A stretch of 64,000 nucleotides of DNA. Origin: RPQJ01 sp963762315 (lineage in GTDB: Bacteria; Pseudomonadota; Gammaproteobacteria; Steroidobacterales; Steroidobacteraceae). The notes under the pieces are model-generated. The model was not told where the DNA came from, did no database searches, and saw nothing but the letters and a program-made list of their open reading frames with translations. The stretch covers positions 124,001 through 188,000 of the forward strand of contig CAVXKO010000003.1 of NCBI GenBank assembly GCA_963762315.1. The letters are read 5' to 3'. The translations under genes were made by a program, and so were the position numbers. Positions 53,655 to 63,483 of this stretch are shown piece after piece. Within the stretch, counting starts at the first letter, position 1. The number at the start of each line of letters is the position of its first letter.

Positions 53655-55292
53655 TCAGCCCGTCGCCTTCTGCATCAGCACCTGGCCGAACTTGTCGCGC
53701 AGCTCGCGCTTGTTGATCTTGCCCGTCCCGGTGAGCGGCAGCACGTCGACCACCACCACTTCATCGGGCAGCTGCCACTTTGCAAAGTGCTGAGCGATGT
53801 GAGCGATCACCGAATCACGCTCCGGTGTCTTGCCCGGCCGAGGCACGACCAGCAGGATCGGGCGCTCTTCCCATTTGGGATGCCTCACGCCGATGGCCGC
53901 GGCCATCAGCACGTCCGGGTGTCCGCAGGCGCAGTTCTCGAGGTCGACGGAGCTGATCCACTCGCCGCCGGACTTGATCACGTCCTTCGCGCGGTCGGTG
54001 ATCTGCAGGAAGCCGTCGGGATGGATCATCGCAACGTCGCCGGTGGCGAACCAGCCTTCCTCGGCGTGCGACGCGGAGTGATCGAGCTTGAAGTAGCTCT
54101 TGCACACCCAAGGTCCGCGCACCTTCAGCTCGCCGGATGCCTTGCCGTCCCACGGCAGCTCATGGCCATTCTCGTCGACGATCTTCATGTCCACGCCGAA
54201 GATGCCGCGGCCTGCGCGCGTGCGGATCTTGAACTGTTCCTCGAGCGGCAGCTTTTCCATTTCCGGCCGCAGCGAGCCCACGGTGCCGAGCGGGCTCATC
54301 TCCGTCATGCCCCAGCCCTGCAGCACGTCGACGTCGTGCTCGAGCTTGAAATCGCGGATCATCGACAGCGGCACTGCGGAGCCGCCGATCAGCGTGCGCT
54401 TCAGCGTGGTCAGCTTCTGGCCGCTCTGGCGCAGGTAGTTGAGCAGCATCGTCCATACCGTCGGGACGGCGGCGGCGAGCGTCACGCCTTCCTCGTTCAT
54501 GAGCTGCGTGAGCGTGGCTGCGTCGCCCATCTTCGGGCCGGGGAACACGACCTTGCAGCCCACCATCGGCGCGTTGTACGGCAGGCCCCAGGCATTGGCG
54601 TGAAACATCGGTACGACCGCGAGCGTGACGTCCTTGCCGCTCAGGCCGACGGCATCGGCCATGCAACCGGCATAGGCGTGCAGCACCGTCGAGCGGTGGC
54701 TGTAGAGCACACCCTTCGGATTGCCGGTCGTGCCCGATGTGTAGCAGAGTGAGCTGGCCGTGTTCTCGTCGAGCGCCGGCCAGTCGAACGTGTCGGGCTG
54801 CCCGGCGATGAACGACTCGTAGTCCTTCAGCTTGCCCTTGACCGCCTCTGGCATCGAATCCGGACCGGCCAGCACGATCACCTGTTGCACCGTCGGTATC
54901 TTGCCCTGCAGCGGCGCAAGCACCGGCAGCAGCGTCGCGTCGATGAAGATCAGCTTGTCTTCGGCGTGGTTGACGATGAACTCCAGCTGCTCCGGAAAGA
55001 GCCGCGGGTTCAGGGTGTGCAGCACCGCGCCCATGCACGAGACCGCGAAGTACAGTTCGTAGTGGCGGTAATCGTTCCACGCGATGGTCGCGATGCGGTC
55101 GCCGGGCTTCACGCCGGCCTTCTGCAGCGCATTGGCCAGCATGCGGGCACGACGGAAGATGTCCTTCAGCGTGCAGCGATGGCGCGGGTGATCGTGGGTC
55201 AGGGACACGATCTCGACGTTGGGCTGGTGCTTGTCGGCGTACCGCATGATCTCGGTGATCAGCAGCTGCGAGTCCATCATCAATCCGCGCAT
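53655..55292 (-). CDS. Medium/long-chain acyl-CoA synthetase (AMP-forming)
   Basis: A 545-residue ligase of the ANL superfamily. Core motifs: the P-loop YTSGTTGNPKGVLYSHR (about 185-200), A5 GWGMTEMSPLG, A7 GWFATGDVAMIHPDGFLQ, A8 DRAKDVIKSGGEWISSVD, and the Lys-containing A10 LPLTGTGKINKREL. The FHANAW and LPYNAPM segments resemble AlkK-type enzymes that activate medium-chain fatty acids. It converts fatty acids to acyl-CoA for beta-oxidation or, in this setting, for WS/DGAT. No signal peptide. The other lipid genes lie 3-10 kb away on the same strand. Confidence 0.9.
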   Translation of the reverse strand: MRGLMMDSQLLITEIMRYADKHQPNVEIVSLTHDHPRHRCTLKDIFRRARMLANALQKAGVKPGDRIATIAWNDYRHYELYFAVSCMGAVLHTLNPRLFPEQLEFIVNHAEDKLIFIDATLLPVLAPLQGKIPTVQQVIVLAGPDSMPEAVKGKLKDYESFIAGQPDTFDWPALDENTASSLCYTSGTTGNPKGVLYSHRSTVLHAYAGCMADAVGLSGKDVTLAVVPMFHANAWGLPYNAPMVGCKVVFPGPKMGDAATLTQLMNEEGVTLAAAVPTVWTMLLNYLRQSGQKLTTLKRTLIGGSAVPLSMIRDFKLEHDVDVLQGWGMTEMSPLGTVGSLRPEMEKLPLEEQFKIRTRAGRGIFGVDMKIVDENGHELPWDGKASGELKVRGPWVCKSYFKLDHSASHAEEGWFATGDVAMIHPDGFLQITDRAKDVIKSGGEWISSVDLENCACGHPDVLMAAAIGVRHPKWEERPILLVVPRPGKTPERDSVIAHIAQHFAKWQLPDEVVVVDVLPLTGTGKINKRELRDKFGQVLMQKATG

Positions 55293-55386
55293 CGTGGTTC
55301 CCCCGGCCAGGCCTGAGTCTCAAGGTGATCGCATAGGCTAGAGGCGTTTCGCCAGCAGGCCAAGGCTGGATGTCTTTTATATGTAT

Positions 55387-57348
55387 TCAGGGCTTTCGCA
55401 GTGCAGCAAAGCGCCTGTCGTCGGTCTCGACCAGCGACTGCCAGCGCGGATCGGTGGCCAGCTCCGCCTGTTGGGTCCCACCCCGGGCGAGCGCCGCTTC
55501 GAATGCTGTCCGCGCCCGGTCGCGCTGTCCGGCCAGCTCCAGGGCGAGGGCGCGGTCCAGCATGAGCCGGGGGTTCTTGTCGAAGCCGGTGCTGGCAACG
55601 GATTCCAGCGACACCAACGTTCCTTCGGCGACTTCCCGGGCTCGCGCGGCATTGGCTGTTTCGCGGTAGGCCCACGCGAGCGCGTTGGCAAAGTCGGCTT
55701 CCGCGTCCGCGGGCTGCAGGCGGACCAGCGGCGTGCCGTTCGCGCCGAACACCTTCTCCAGCAGTGGCACGGCCAGCGCGGGTTCGCCGGCAAGCGCATG
55801 GCCGAGTCCTTCGACCTCGAGCCAGTGTCGCGCTTCCTCAGGAGTATCGCGATGGGCGGTCGACGCGCGCAGCCGTAGCTGGTCGGCGAGGTAGGCCCGC
55901 GCGCCTGACCCGCCATCGAGCAGCTGGTGCACCCAGAGTGCCAGTTCGAGGGACTCACCGGTGTCGACGGCCCGTGTCTGGTCTGCAACCGCAAGGGCTG
56001 CGCGCGCCTCGTCGATTCGACCGAGCCGCGCCAGAGCCGTCGCGACGAACAACTGGGTCCCCCTGGAACGCCCGTCGTGGGCCGCGAGATCACGCGTCCA
56101 GCGTTCTGCTTCGTCGCGATTGCCCGAAGCGAGCGCGTTCTCGACGAGTTGCCTGAACACCATTGGCGGCGGATCCGGGCGACTCGTAAGCGGAATGAGC
56201 CGCTCGCGCACCTTGGCGTTCTCGCCGCGAGCCATCAGGAAGTTGTTCGCGTTGTACGTGGCCACGGGATTGAGCGGGTCGAGCGCAAGCGCGGCTTCCG
56301 CCTCTCGTGACGCTCGCAAGAGATCTCCGCGCTGCTCGTAGATCATCCCGAGCCAGGTGTGCACCTCCGGCAGAGCGGGATCGAGCCGCGCGGCCTGCTC
56401 GAGGCTGCTTTGGGCGAGATCGACCAGCCCACGCTGGTCGCATCCGGGATCGCAGGCGCTGGCTTGCTGAAAAGCGAGGAAACCCGCCGCAGCGTGTGCT
56501 TCGGCCGACCGCGGGTCGAGTTCGAGCGCCAGCCGCGACGATTCAAGGGCGCACGCCAGCGCTTCCTCGCCGTCGATGGGCCCGTTGGCGGACCCGTTGG
56601 CGGGCCACGACCGCGCGTGTATGGCGCGGAACGTGCAGGCGATGGCCCGCAATGCATGAGCCGAAGCGAAGTCCGGAGCGACCGCAATCAGGTCTTCGGC
56701 GTCCTTGCGTAGTCGCGATGCAAAACCCAGGCGACGTTCGTGCAGCTCCGCGCGAGCCAGCAAGTACCGCTGTCGTGTTTCGATCGGCAGCTGCGAGAGA
56801 TGCGCGATCGTTCCGTCCGCAAGGGGTGCCGCCACGTCGGCCGCACGATGCGTGGGGCGCTGTGGGATTCCTGGCGCAAATGCCGCAATGGCTGCCGCCA
56901 GCGCAATGACCATCAACGCAGCAACCGGACCCACGAATCTTCGCTGCTGTAGAACACCCTGTGCCGGCGAAGACGCGAAGGCGCGGTTGCTCGCTTCGTC
57001 ATGTGTCGGCGATGGTTCGCGCGAAAGCGCGGCGGGCTCGACCAGCAGGCGATAACCCTTGCGCGGAATCGTCTCGATGTAACGCGGCTCGCCGGTCTCG
57101 TCGCGCAGCGCGCGCCGAAGCTTGCCGATGGCCTTGTACACCGGGTTCTCGCCCATGGGCCGGTCGTGCCAGACGACCCGGATCAACTCGTCGCTGCTCA
57201 CGACGCGTCCCGGACGCTCCGCGAGGACGAGCAGCACGGCCATCGCCTTCGGTTCGAGTTCGACGCGCTCGCCCGTGCCGGGCCGGAGCACGCGATCGGT
57301 GCCCGGCTCGACGATGAATTCCCCCAGCCGAAACCCTATCGGCGCCAT
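55387..57348 (-). CDS. Membrane-anchored wHTH regulator with TPR periplasmic domain (CadC-like)
   Basis: A 653-residue one-component regulator. Residues about 1-105 form an OmpR/ToxR winged helix (LEPKAMAVLLVLAERPGRVV, VYKAIGKLRRALRDE, YIETIPRKGYRLL). A single membrane helix lies at about 147-168 (VAALMVIALAAAIAAFAPGI). The remainder (about 185-640) is TPR-like alpha-helical, with repeated AxAxALALDPLN-type units, and would sense a periplasmic signal. Start chosen at ATG 57348 (MAPIGFRLGEF); a longer frame upstream lacks HTH homology. It diverges from the ScyD/ScyE gene, so that gene is a likely target. Confidence 0.87.
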   Translation of the reverse strand: MAPIGFRLGEFIVEPGTDRVLRPGTGERVELEPKAMAVLLVLAERPGRVVSSDELIRVVWHDRPMGENPVYKAIGKLRRALRDETGEPRYIETIPRKGYRLLVEPAALSREPSPTHDEASNRAFASSPAQGVLQQRRFVGPVAALMVIALAAAIAAFAPGIPQRPTHRAADVAAPLADGTIAHLSQLPIETRQRYLLARAELHERRLGFASRLRKDAEDLIAVAPDFASAHALRAIACTFRAIHARSWPANGSANGPIDGEEALACALESSRLALELDPRSAEAHAAAGFLAFQQASACDPGCDQRGLVDLAQSSLEQAARLDPALPEVHTWLGMIYEQRGDLLRASREAEAALALDPLNPVATYNANNFLMARGENAKVRERLIPLTSRPDPPPMVFRQLVENALASGNRDEAERWTRDLAAHDGRSRGTQLFVATALARLGRIDEARAALAVADQTRAVDTGESLELALWVHQLLDGGSGARAYLADQLRLRASTAHRDTPEEARHWLEVEGLGHALAGEPALAVPLLEKVFGANGTPLVRLQPADAEADFANALAWAYRETANAARAREVAEGTLVSLESVASTGFDKNPRLMLDRALALELAGQRDRARTAFEAALARGGTQQAELATDPRWQSLVETDDRRFAALRKP

Positions 57349-57511
57349 CGGACGAGCAACTCCAGTGCTCCGGAAGGAAAAAACCAGCGATTCGGCAGGA
57401 CTTTGCACCTCGTTGCGCCGGACAGTCAACGTGCTCGCGTCCGCAGCGTCCTTTGGTCGTGCGGTGCAGCAACCCCACTCGATCGAGAGACTCAAGAAGA
57501 GGGACAGCACG

Positions 57512-58631
57512 ATGAACAAGTCCAGAAGGATCAGGAGCGCGCCGTCGGGCGCGTGGACACTCGCCGGAGCCGCCCTGGCCGCGGCCTTGGTCGCGGGTCC
57601 GGTGCCAGCGGCGCCCACCGGCGCCGCCACGGTGACGGTGTTTGCCTCGGGATTGAACAACCCGCGCGGCCTGAAGTTCGGCCCGGACGGCAATCTCTAC
57701 GTCGCCGAGGGCGGCGTCGGCGGCGCGACCCCGGCACCCGCGGATCCCGCCTGCGAGGTCATTCCACCCGTGGGTCCCTATACCGGCAGCACCACGGGTT
57801 CGCGCATCTCGATGATCGATGCACTCGGCAATCGCACCACGTTCGTCGACAACCTGCCGTCGAGCCAGACGAGCGCGGTGCTCGGCTATCTCGTGAGCGG
57901 CGTGGCGGATGTCGCTTTCGTCGGCGACACGCTCTATGCCTTGCTGGCCGGGGCGGGCTGTTCGCACGGCGTGCCGTCCATTCCGAACGGCGTCGTGCGC
58001 GTCAATCCAGACCACAGTTGGACGCTGGTGGCGGACCTGAGCGCATACCAGCGCAGCCATCCGGTCGCGCATCCCGAGGAAGACGATTTCGAGCCGGACG
58101 GCTCATGGTTCAGCATGCTCTCGCTGCGCGGCAACCTATATGCGGTCGAGCCCAACCACGGCGAGATCGTCAAGGTGACGCCGGACGGCAGGATCACCCG
58201 CGTCATCGATGTCTCCGCGACGCAGGGCCACGTGGTGCCCGCGTCGATCGCATATCACGGCAACTTCTACATCGGGAACCTCGGGCTCTTCCCGCAGGAT
58301 GCAGGGAGCTCGAACGTGTGGAAGGTCACGCCGAGCGGCCAGATCAAGGTCGACACCCGCGGTTTCAACATGGTGCTCGGGCTCGCGTTCGACCATCGGG
58401 ACCGCATGTACGTGCTCGAGGCGTCGGCCGCGCCGGCGCCTGCACCCTGGGACGGGGCGCATCATTCGGATCAGCCCAAACGGCAAGAAGCGCGACGTGA
58501 TCGTCGAAGGACTGTTCCTGCCCACGGGCATGACCATGGGCCCGGACGGCAACCTGTACGTGTCGAACGTCGGCTTCGGGCCGCCGCCAGTCGGGCTCGG
58601 CGAGGTACTCAAGGTCGAATTGCCGCACTGA
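57512..58631 (+). CDS. ScyD/ScyE family beta-propeller protein, exported (one frameshift)
   Basis: The joined product is about 373 residues. A signal peptide (AGAALAAALVAGPVPAAP) precedes VTVFASGLNNPRGLKFGPDG and NLYVAEGG, the opening typical of ScyD/ScyE, with repeated GNLYV/GxxxxV blades of a six-bladed NHL-like propeller ending TMGPDGNLYVSNVGFG. Family members occur outside cyanobacterial scytonemin clusters and have no assigned role there. The frame shifts near 58450: CACCCTGGGACG has one extra C for the frame reading PGTGRIIRISPNG. It is divergent from the CadC-like regulator with 163 bases between. Confidence 0.82.
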
Positions 58632-58693
58632 CGGTCGCAAGGTGGGGTGGCGCGCCGGGGCACGGAAGCCCTGCGCGCCGGCCCGCTGCCGTC

Positions 58694-59867
58694 CTACAGG
58701 ACGTCGAGAATTCCCGAGGGCCCTGCCAGCCGGATGCCGGCGTACTCGCAGCGGCCGTGCCCGCGCTGGAACACGCTGATGGCGATCAGCCAGATCCGCG
58801 ACGACCGACGTCGCCGGGCCGCCGATGATGCGCCGATAGTCCTCGTGCAGGTCGCGTTCCTCGTCGAGCCAGCGGCCGAGTTCCGCCGGACCCGAACGCT
58901 GCACGACGTGGGTTTCCTTGTCCTTCCACGTCGGCAGCGGGCAGCGATAGACCTTGCCGGCCGGCAACGACGCGCTCCAGTAGTAGGTGATGTCCTGGCC
59001 GTCGTCGAACTCGACGGCAATGCTCAGGTAGTCGTGCGAAGGCAGGGTGTCTTCCGGCAGGTCCGTCGGCAGTGCGTCGACGCGCCACGACCACTTCAGG
59101 CGCGTGCCCGGTTCGAGCGGCAGGCGCGCCTCCTTGCGCAGGATGCCGACGTCCCTGTGCGTCTGGCAGCAGATCGTGGCCCGGCCGTCGTCGAGCGCCG
59201 CGGGGCGATAGATCTCGCTGTCGCCGAGATACCAGAGGTAGTTCCATTGCGGCGGCGGCGGCACGGGCTCGTCCTGGCGCTGCGCCTCGGCCAGGACGAG
59301 CCCCGGCACGCTCGCGAGCTTTGCGCTCTCGCGGAACACGCCGGGCACGTCGGCGCCGCGGTTCCACTTGAGGAGCAGCACCGACATGCCGCCATTCAGC
59401 TTCGCGTACTCGGAGGCGGGTGTCGCGAGGCTTCCGTCCGGGCTCGTCCACTCACCGGGGAAGTAACTCGCGAGCCACAGGCGTCCCGACTGCCGTGCGG
59501 TGAACGTATGCGTGGCGCGCGTGCCGCGGAAGACCGGGCCGTCCGCGCCGATGCGGCACCAGAGCTGGAACGAGGGCTCGACGTAGATATCGAGGAATTT
59601 CGAGAGGTACACGCGCCCGGTGGCGAGCCACGTCACGTTGTCGCCGGCGGAGACGTCGAGGCCCGTGTCGTGCCACGGCATCTCGGTGGCCGGGATGTCG
59701 CAATAGCGGTGAGCCGCCAGCGTCGATGGCGCAAGGCCGGCGACCCACGGGTCGAGAGTCGCGCGGAATGCGCCGGGATCCGCCTCGTATGCGTCGCCAG
59801 CCAACCGCCGGCGCAGCGCGCGCGTCGCAATTCGCGCGACGACGGAGATTTCGTGGACGACGCTCAC
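58694..59867 (-). CDS. DUF3047 domain protein (one frameshift)
   Basis: The joined product is about 391 residues. The N-terminal half (GLDVSAGDNVTWLATGRVYL, YFPGEWTSPDGS) is beta-sandwich-like. The C-terminal half is DUF3047-like: RLKWSWRVDALPTDLPEDT, LSIAVEFDDGQDITYYWS, VVQRSGPAELGRWLDEERDL. The frame changes near 58800, and the tail reads IWLIAISVFQRGHGRCEYAG. No signal peptide is seen. Its ATG overlaps the stop of the WS/DGAT gene by four bases, so it is translated with it. Function unknown. Confidence 0.75.
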
Positions 59868-61258
59868 GCGGCCCGGCGCTTCGAGTGCTTCCGGATGCGC
59901 GGCCGCCCGACGTCGCGTTCGAGTTCGCCGAGCGCTTCGACCGTGTAGTCGGCGAGTCGCGGCAGGTCGGGAACCGCTTCGCGCAGCGCGATGAACGTCA
60001 CGTGCAGTTCGTCCACGTAGGTGGTGACGGTGATGTTGAGCACCTGGTGATGCGCCACCACCGACACGGGCAATGCGAGTTCGACCTCGGCGCCGTTGAA
60101 GTACACCTTTTCCGCAAGGCCTGCCGGGTTCGAGATCACCGTATTGGCGAGCATCGGCAGTTCACCGAGCCCCAGCGATTCGATGGCGCCCGCGATGGAG
60201 TGCTGCACGATCGAGTACAGCATCAGCGCGTTGCCCGAGATCGACCGCAGCTCGTCCTTCATCTCGCGGGTTTCCCGCACCACGTCCCGCAGTCTTTCGA
60301 CCGGCTTTGCCCCCGGCTTGCCCATCGGCACCTGCAGGATCGTGATGCGGTTCCCTGTTCCCCCGTGGTCATCGAGCGCCACCGGCACGTCGGCGACGAG
60401 CGGCCGGTCGGGCGGCGTGCCGCGTTCGGCCAGGTAGCGGTTCATCGCGGCGTCGAGGATCGACAGCATCACGTCGTTGATCTTGGCGTCCTGACGGCGC
60501 GCGATCTCCCGCACGCGCGGCAGCGGCACGGCGCAGTGCGCCAGGATCCGGTGCGCGGTCGGCTCGGTCTTGAGCACGTCGGGCGTCGTCACGAACGGCG
60601 CGACCAGCCCGTGGCCGAAGCCGAGATCGCGCAGGCCCTGGTGCCACATCAGGCGCGCCATGTCGTTGGCGGTGCGCCGTGCTTCCTGCGCAAATCCAAG
60701 CAGGCGCCGCAGCGCACCCTGCGTGTGCTGCGCGCCGCCCGGTGTCGCGCCGGGCAGGCCGCGCCAGATCGCCTGCGGCGTCCGGCTGTGCGGGGAGCCG
60801 GTCACGATCTCCGTGACGATCTTGATGAAGCCGATGCCGTCGATCAGCCCGTGGTGTGTCTTGAAGTAAAGCGCCACGCGACCTTTGGGCAAGCCTTCGA
60901 ACACGTGCGCCTGCCACAGCGGTCTCTCACGATCGAGCGGTTCCACGTGGATGCGGCAGATGCGCTCGAACAGCCGGGGCAGGTCGCTGCCGGCCGGCAA
61001 TCGGTGACGGAAGACCTGTTCGGCGGCCGAGGTCGGCGCGGGCACCAGAGCGGGCAATCCGGTGGTCGGCGATTTGCGGAAGCGGTAGTTGAAAGGCGGG
61101 CCGACCGGGACCTTGAGCATCGCCTTGACGAGACGATCTGCGTAACGCCCGCGCGAGCCCTGCGGCGGTGCGAGCACGATCAGCGCGCCGATGTTCATCG
61201 GGCGCTGCCCGGTCTCGAGCAGGAAGAACGCCATGTCCACCGGGGAAAGCGTCGCCAT
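59864..61258 (-). CDS. Wax ester synthase / diacylglycerol O-acyltransferase (WS/DGAT)
   Basis: A 464-residue acyltransferase. It has the N-terminal MATLSPVDMAFFLLE start, the catalytic HHGLIDG (about 135-141, HHxxxDG), NDVMLSILDAAMNRYL, and the C-terminal LYSIVQHS, NTVISNPAGL and LNITVTTYVDELHVTF motifs of bacterial WS/DGATs. It joins acyl-CoA to fatty alcohols or diacylglycerol to store carbon as wax esters or triacylglycerol, at the inner membrane. The gene cluster here supplies possible alcohol/aldehyde enzymes (Zn-ADH, SDR), and an acyl-CoA synthetase lies 4.6 kb away. Confidence 0.92.
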   Translation of the reverse strand: MATLSPVDMAFFLLETGQRPMNIGALIVLAPPQGSRGRYADRLVKAMLKVPVGPPFNYRFRKSPTTGLPALVPAPTSAAEQVFRHRLPAGSDLPRLFERICRIHVEPLDRERPLWQAHVFEGLPKGRVALYFKTHHGLIDGIGFIKIVTEIVTGSPHSRTPQAIWRGLPGATPGGAQHTQGALRRLLGFAQEARRTANDMARLMWHQGLRDLGFGHGLVAPFVTTPDVLKTEPTAHRILAHCAVPLPRVREIARRQDAKINDVMLSILDAAMNRYLAERGTPPDRPLVADVPVALDDHGGTGNRITILQVPMGKPGAKPVERLRDVVRETREMKDELRSISGNALMLYSIVQHSIAGAIESLGLGELPMLANTVISNPAGLAEKVYFNGAEVELALPVSVVAHHQVLNITVTTYVDELHVTFIALREAVPDLPRLADYTVEALGELERDVGRPRIRKHSKRRAA

Positions 61259-61339
61259 GAGGTGATGCTACGCCCGGCGGGGCGGCCGGGCGTTTCGCAA
61301 ATGGCTAGCTGCGTTGCAGCAAAATCCCCGGGCGAGGGT

Positions 61340-61816
61340 TCAGACGGACGCCTTGAGCACCTTGTACTCGTCTTCGAGGTTCTTCTTGATCTCTTCCCCG
61401 GCGAACGAGGCGATGATGCCGCCGAGCAGCGGGATGCCGCTGGTGATGTCGAAGTTCCATTCGACCGTGCAGCCGCCCTTCTCGGGTTGCAGCGCCTTGG
61501 TGCCGACGATCTTCACCGGCACGCCCTTGATGTCGATGGCGATCTTCGACGCGAACCCCTTGCCTTCCGCCGCCCAGTCCTCGGTGTGCGAGACGTCGTT
61601 GGTGGCGGGGACCAGCCTGCGGATCGCGGCCGGCGGGTTCGCGGGCATCTTGCGCGAGATCTTCAGCTTCACGTTCGGCGCGCGCCCCTCCCGCTTGATC
61701 TTGAGGTCGGTGCCGGCCAGCTTGGCGTAGACCGCCTCCTGGCTCTTCTGCTCAGTGCAGAGCTTGAACGCCGACTCGACGTCGGTCTTGAGCGAGTGCT
61801 TGACGTTGACCTTCAT
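61340..61816 (-). CDS. DUF2505 / SRPBCC-fold lipid-binding-like protein
   Basis: A 158-residue protein beginning MKVNVKHSLKTDVESAFKLC with strands and helices of the START/SRPBCC fold: NVKLKISRKMPANPPAAIRR, HTEDWAAEGKGFASKI, and a long C-terminal helix EEIKKNLEDEYKVLKAS. It matches DUF2505 proteins, often near lipid genes. It might carry or present a hydrophobic substrate. The start is the ATG at 61816. It lies 20 bases after ExoD and 81 before WS/DGAT. Confidence 0.8.
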   Translation of the reverse strand: MKVNVKHSLKTDVESAFKLCTEQKSQEAVYAKLAGTDLKIKREGRAPNVKLKISRKMPANPPAAIRRLVPATNDVSHTEDWAAEGKGFASKIAIDIKGVPVKIVGTKALQPEKGGCTVEWNFDITSGIPLLGGIIASFAGEEIKKNLEDEYKVLKASV

Positions 61817-61836
61817 GAACGGACTCCCTGGACGCA

Positions 61837-62484
61837 TCAGGCGCCGAGCAGGTGGCGCAGGAACAAGGATACCGCCTTCACGATCCCGAAGATCACCCCG
61901 GACGCAATGAACAGCGCGCCGGCGGCGGCGGCGAGACCGGCGAGGACGGCGACCCCGTCCTTCTCGAGGAGGGCCAGCGCGAGGATGCAGATGGCCACCG
62001 CCGGGGGCATGTTGCCGAACGGGATCGGCAGCGTCAGGACCAGCGCCAGCACGGCACAGACCAGGCCGATGACGCGTTCGAACCACCCCGACGCCAGCGG
62101 CACCAGCCGCGGCTTGAGCAGTTTCTCGACCCGGCGGATCCAGGGCACGGCGACGTTCATCGCGCGAGCGAAGGATTCGCGCCGGACCGAACGGCGCATG
62201 AAGGCCTTGGGCAGCCACGGTGCCTTCAGTCCGAGGATCATCTGCATGGCGAGAAACAGCAGCGGCATCCCGAGGACGGTCGAGACGCCGGGCGGATTGA
62301 CGGGCAGGGCGTTCGGCACGGCGAAGGCGAAGAGCAATACGCCGTAAGTGCGATCACCCATCACGTCGCGGATGTCCGCAAACGAGATCGCCTCCCGCGA
62401 CGTGTCGTTGGCGATTTCCGTCAGCACATCGGAGAAGCGCCGTCCCCGTGCGTGGCGGAGCGGATTGACGGCAGGGACACTCAT
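61837..62484 (-). CDS. ExoD family membrane protein
   Basis: A 215-residue protein. FSDVLTEIANDTSREAISFA and DIRDVMGDRTYGVLLFAFAV at the N-terminus, then PNALPVNPPGVSTVLGMPLL, match ExoD (exopolysaccharide synthesis protein D family). Four membrane helices follow, with the Arg-rich RRVEKLLKPRL between. ExoD affects exopolysaccharide and alkaline tolerance in rhizobia; its molecular function is unknown. Its ATG overlaps the stop of the Zn-ADH gene by four bases. Confidence 0.85.
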   Translation of the reverse strand: MSVPAVNPLRHARGRRFSDVLTEIANDTSREAISFADIRDVMGDRTYGVLLFAFAVPNALPVNPPGVSTVLGMPLLFLAMQMILGLKAPWLPKAFMRRSVRRESFARAMNVAVPWIRRVEKLLKPRLVPLASGWFERVIGLVCAVLALVLTLPIPFGNMPPAVAICILALALLEKDGVAVLAGLAAAAGALFIASGVIFGIVKAVSLFLRHLLGA

Positions 62485-63476
62485 GCGCGAGGGAGCAGGA
62501 CGGCGGCGCCCGAGAGCCTGCCTTCGCGCAGTTGTCGCAAGGCCTCGTTGGCAGCGTCGAGCGGGAACGTCTTCACGTGCGTGCGAATGGGAACCTGCGG
62601 CGCAAGCGCCAGGAATTCCTCGCCGTCCCGGCGGGTGAGGTTGGCGACCGAGCGCACGACGCGCTCGCCCCAGAGCAACGAGTAAGGGAACGATGGGATG
62701 TCGCTCATGTGGATGCCGCCGCAGACGACGGTACCGCCCTTGCGCACGGCGGCCAGCGCGCGCGGCACCAGTTCGCCGGCGGGCGCAAAGATGATGGCCG
62801 CATCGAGAAGGACGGGCGGCACTTCGTCGCTGCCGCCCGCCCAGGTGCAACCGAGTTCGCGGGCGAAATCCGCGGCCGTCGTATCGCCCGGGCGCACGAA
62901 TGCGCAGCAATCGCGGCCCTGGAACCGGGCCACCTGCGCGACGATGTGCGCGGCGGCGCCGAAGCCGTACAGGCCGAGTCGCCTTGCGCCCCCCGTCATC
63001 GTGAGCGCGCGATACCCGATGAGTCCCGCGCACAGCAGCGGCGCGGCGTGCACGTCGTCGAGTTCGCCGGGCAGGCGCAGGCAATAGCGCGCGTCGGCCA
63101 GGGCGTAGTCCGCGTACCCGCCGTCGAGATGGCAGCCCGTGAAGCGCGCCGCGTCGCAGAGGTTCTCGTGTCCCGAGAGGCAATAATCGCAGGTGCCGCA
63201 GGTCGAGCCGAGCCACGGCACGCCGAGCCGCGTGCCGGTTGCGATGTCCACACCCGCGCCGCAAGCCACGACTTCGCCGACGATCTCGTGGCCGGGCACG
63301 ATCGGGTGGCGCACATCCGGCAGCTCGTCATCCACGACGTGCAGGTCCGTGCGGCAGACGGCACAGGCGCGCACCTTTAGCAACACCTGGTGAGGTCCGG
63401 GGGCAGGAACGGCGCGCTGCTCGGGTTCGAGCGCGCCGCGTGGCTTGTTGAGCACCATGGCCAGCATGGCAATCAC
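62481..63476 (-). CDS. Zinc-dependent alcohol dehydrogenase (MDR family)
   Basis: A 331-residue MDR enzyme. The catalytic zinc ligands are in ACAVCRTDLHVVD (Cys) and VPGHEIVGEV (His-Glu). Four structural-zinc Cys are in CGTCDYCLSGHENLC, and GYADYALADARYCLRLP follows. The Rossmann region has LYGFGAAAHIVAQVARFQG. It oxidises alcohols or reduces aldehydes with NAD(P)H, and in this cluster could supply or use fatty alcohols for wax esters. Several ATGs are clustered at the start (63476, 63467 and 63458); the middle one is equally plausible. Seven bases separate it from the SDR gene. Confidence 0.88.
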   Translation of the reverse strand: MIAMLAMVLNKPRGALEPEQRAVPAPGPHQVLLKVRACAVCRTDLHVVDDELPDVRHPIVPGHEIVGEVVACGAGVDIATGTRLGVPWLGSTCGTCDYCLSGHENLCDAARFTGCHLDGGYADYALADARYCLRLPGELDDVHAAPLLCAGLIGYRALTMTGGARRLGLYGFGAAAHIVAQVARFQGRDCCAFVRPGDTTAADFARELGCTWAGGSDEVPPVLLDAAIIFAPAGELVPRALAAVRKGGTVVCGGIHMSDIPSFPYSLLWGERVVRSVANLTRRDGEEFLALAPQVPIRTHVKTFPLDAANEALRQLREGRLSGAAVLLPRA

Positions 63477-63483
63477 TATAGCC

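Noticed and set aside
59726..62347. 873-residue plus-strand frame over the lipid cluster
   Set aside because: Antisense shadow of DUF3047, WS/DGAT, DUF2505 and ExoD, all with clear family motifs.
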